DNA from: Montifringilla adamsi
Lineage: Eukaryota; Chordata; Aves; Passeriformes; Passeridae
Reading direction: 5' to 3'
Assembly (NCBI GenBank): GCA_017590115.1
Contig: JAGGNK010015114.1
Location: forward strand, 1,743,307-1,807,306
DNA: 64,000 nucleotides
Position numbers and translations under genes: made by a program
Notes under the pieces: generated by a model
What the model saw: the letters and a program-made list of their open reading frames with translations, nothing else
Databases searched by the model: none
What the model was told of the DNA's origin: nothing
Part shown: one piece after another, positions 62,871-64,000 of the stretch
Position numbering within the stretch: the first letter of the stretch is position 1
Layout: each line of letters begins with the position of its first letter

Positions 62871-64000
62871 GAACGTGCTTAGAGGCCTGAATGGTTCTGG
62901 GGGTGTTCTGTGAAAGCAAGGTGAGATGCTGCAAGGTTGCTACTCTCTTAAATAATCTTAGAAAATGCTCCAACAAGGACTGCGTTCTTTTTTTTTTTTA
63001 AATACGGGTGCTACATAGAAAAGAGTCAAATTGCTAGCCAGTGTCAAGAGACCTGTGCTCTCACCCCAGGCCTGTTAAAGACAGTGGAGACACGGCTGGT
63101 GGCAGTGGTTATGAACAATTTCTAGAAAGCTGAAAAGTCTCCCTGGTCTCTGTCTTAGGAAGGGGAGGCCATTCATGACTGACTGTGCTCACCTGCCCCC
63201 GTGCAATTAAAAGTGTGGTTTTCTGAAACTGCAGCACAACCAACCAGTGATGGCCTTTTGGATTAATTTAACTCTTTATGTTTTAATTGCTTCAGTTTTA
63301 GAAGAATAGTGGGATTTATGTTGTACAGATAAATTGCTTGGTCGAGAGGGAGAGCAATGGACTAGTGGTATAAATTGGCTGGTTATTGAATTGCTTTCTT
63401 AAAAGCTGGAGCAAGTTCCAGTTTTGAAAGTGCGTGTGGGGGCATTAGAAATTGATCACGTTGTTAAGTTAGCTGGCCTTTAAAGAAGTGACAAACACAA
63501 GTTCTGTGTGAGACAGCAGAGGGGTGCTTCTCCTCCTTCCCACCTTCTCCCTCCCCAGAAAATAATATTAGAACTCCATTAGAAAATACAGGAATCAGAA
63601 CTGTAGCTGGAATAGGATTGTATTTTATATTCTCCCCAGTCCTGATCTTGTCTGAATAAGAATCAGAAAAGGAGATGGCAAGCCCTTGCAGATAGTAAAG
63701 GTTTTATTGTGTATTAAGTAAAAAAACTTGTGAGTCTCCAAATACCTGAAACTGAATCCATCCTCTGATTAGTGAACATCTGCTACGGGAAAAGAAATCT
63801 ACCAGAAAGAGCATTAGGAAATAATCATACTCACAGGTTTCTCCACTGGGTGCTCCCGCTGCATCCGTGTAGGTGTGTGCAGGAATGTCCTCCCTGGTCC
63901 TTGGGCATCCTTCCCTCCTCTGGCTGGCATTGGCTCCTCAGAGTTCCTCCCTCATCTCCCACCTCCTTCAGGAGCTGGGACAGGCATCTGGCAGCACAAA

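Larger units (their letters stand above)
59933..64000 (+). other. CTNNA3: CTNNA3 last intron, 5' part
   Basis: It starts with donor GTAAGT in phase 0. No frame from here to the window end encodes the expected LDSVTSLIQAAKNLMNAV-like terminal segment, so the intron continues past 64000. It holds the pyrimidine-rich array (60712-61857), the LTR-like CCAAT-rich block (about 62345-62870) and a T tract near 62988-62999. From about 63000 to 64000 I see only ordinary intron. Confidence 0.85.

Noticed and set aside
59933..64000. Terminal CTNNA3 exon
   Set aside because: I searched the frames for the expected LDSV/LIQAAKNLMNAV and KAPAKKPL-like words and found none. The exon must be beyond the window.

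Overview
This is vertebrate nuclear DNA, almost certainly avian and probably passerine. It holds four internal coding exons of one gene, CTNNA3 (alpha-T-catenin), read on the + strand and set in very large introns. The exon translations join in frame into one continuous stretch of alpha-catenin. They carry alpha-T-specific words such as ELEDVSDLEEE, GKTDRAKMTQLPEAEKEKIA and QIKLYSHQLKICSQ, which separate this gene from CTNNA1 and CTNNA2. The bird assignment rests on CR1 LINE 3' ends and on LTR types I recognise from bird and passerine genomes. It is a recognition call, not a database result.

Layout. Positions 1-16029 are the end of an intron, with a striking 26-copy, 39-bp minisatellite at 8588-9601. 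Exon 16030-16122 encodes the acidic, Ser/Thr-rich phospho-linker. A 7.3-kb intron follows, with several CR1 pieces. Exon 23458-23639 starts the actin-binding domain. A 29.1-kb intron follows, containing a CR1 3' end (24859-25292), a CpG island with no recognisable gene (about 30830-31470) and a solo LTR (about 49534-49955). Exon 52748-52853 is followed by a 6.9-kb intron with two minus-strand LTRs; one, at 54134-54513, has a perfect 6-bp target-site duplication. Exon 59798-59932 is the last exon seen. The final intron holds a 1.1-kb pyrimidine-rich degenerate repeat array (60712-61857) and a minus-strand LTR-like, CCAAT-rich, CpG-rich block (about 62345-62870). The terminal exon, roughly the last 95 residues by comparison with human, lies beyond the window.

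Together the exons encode the linker and the first part of the C-terminal F-actin-binding domain of a cytoskeletal adaptor at cadherin junctions. I see no bacterial genes, CRISPR array, RNA gene or second protein-coding gene. The many other open frames look like chance or repeat-driven frames. I did not find a convincing new biological system. The best leads are the minisatellite, the orphan CpG island, the pyrimidine array and the inverted LTR pair around exon 52748-52853.
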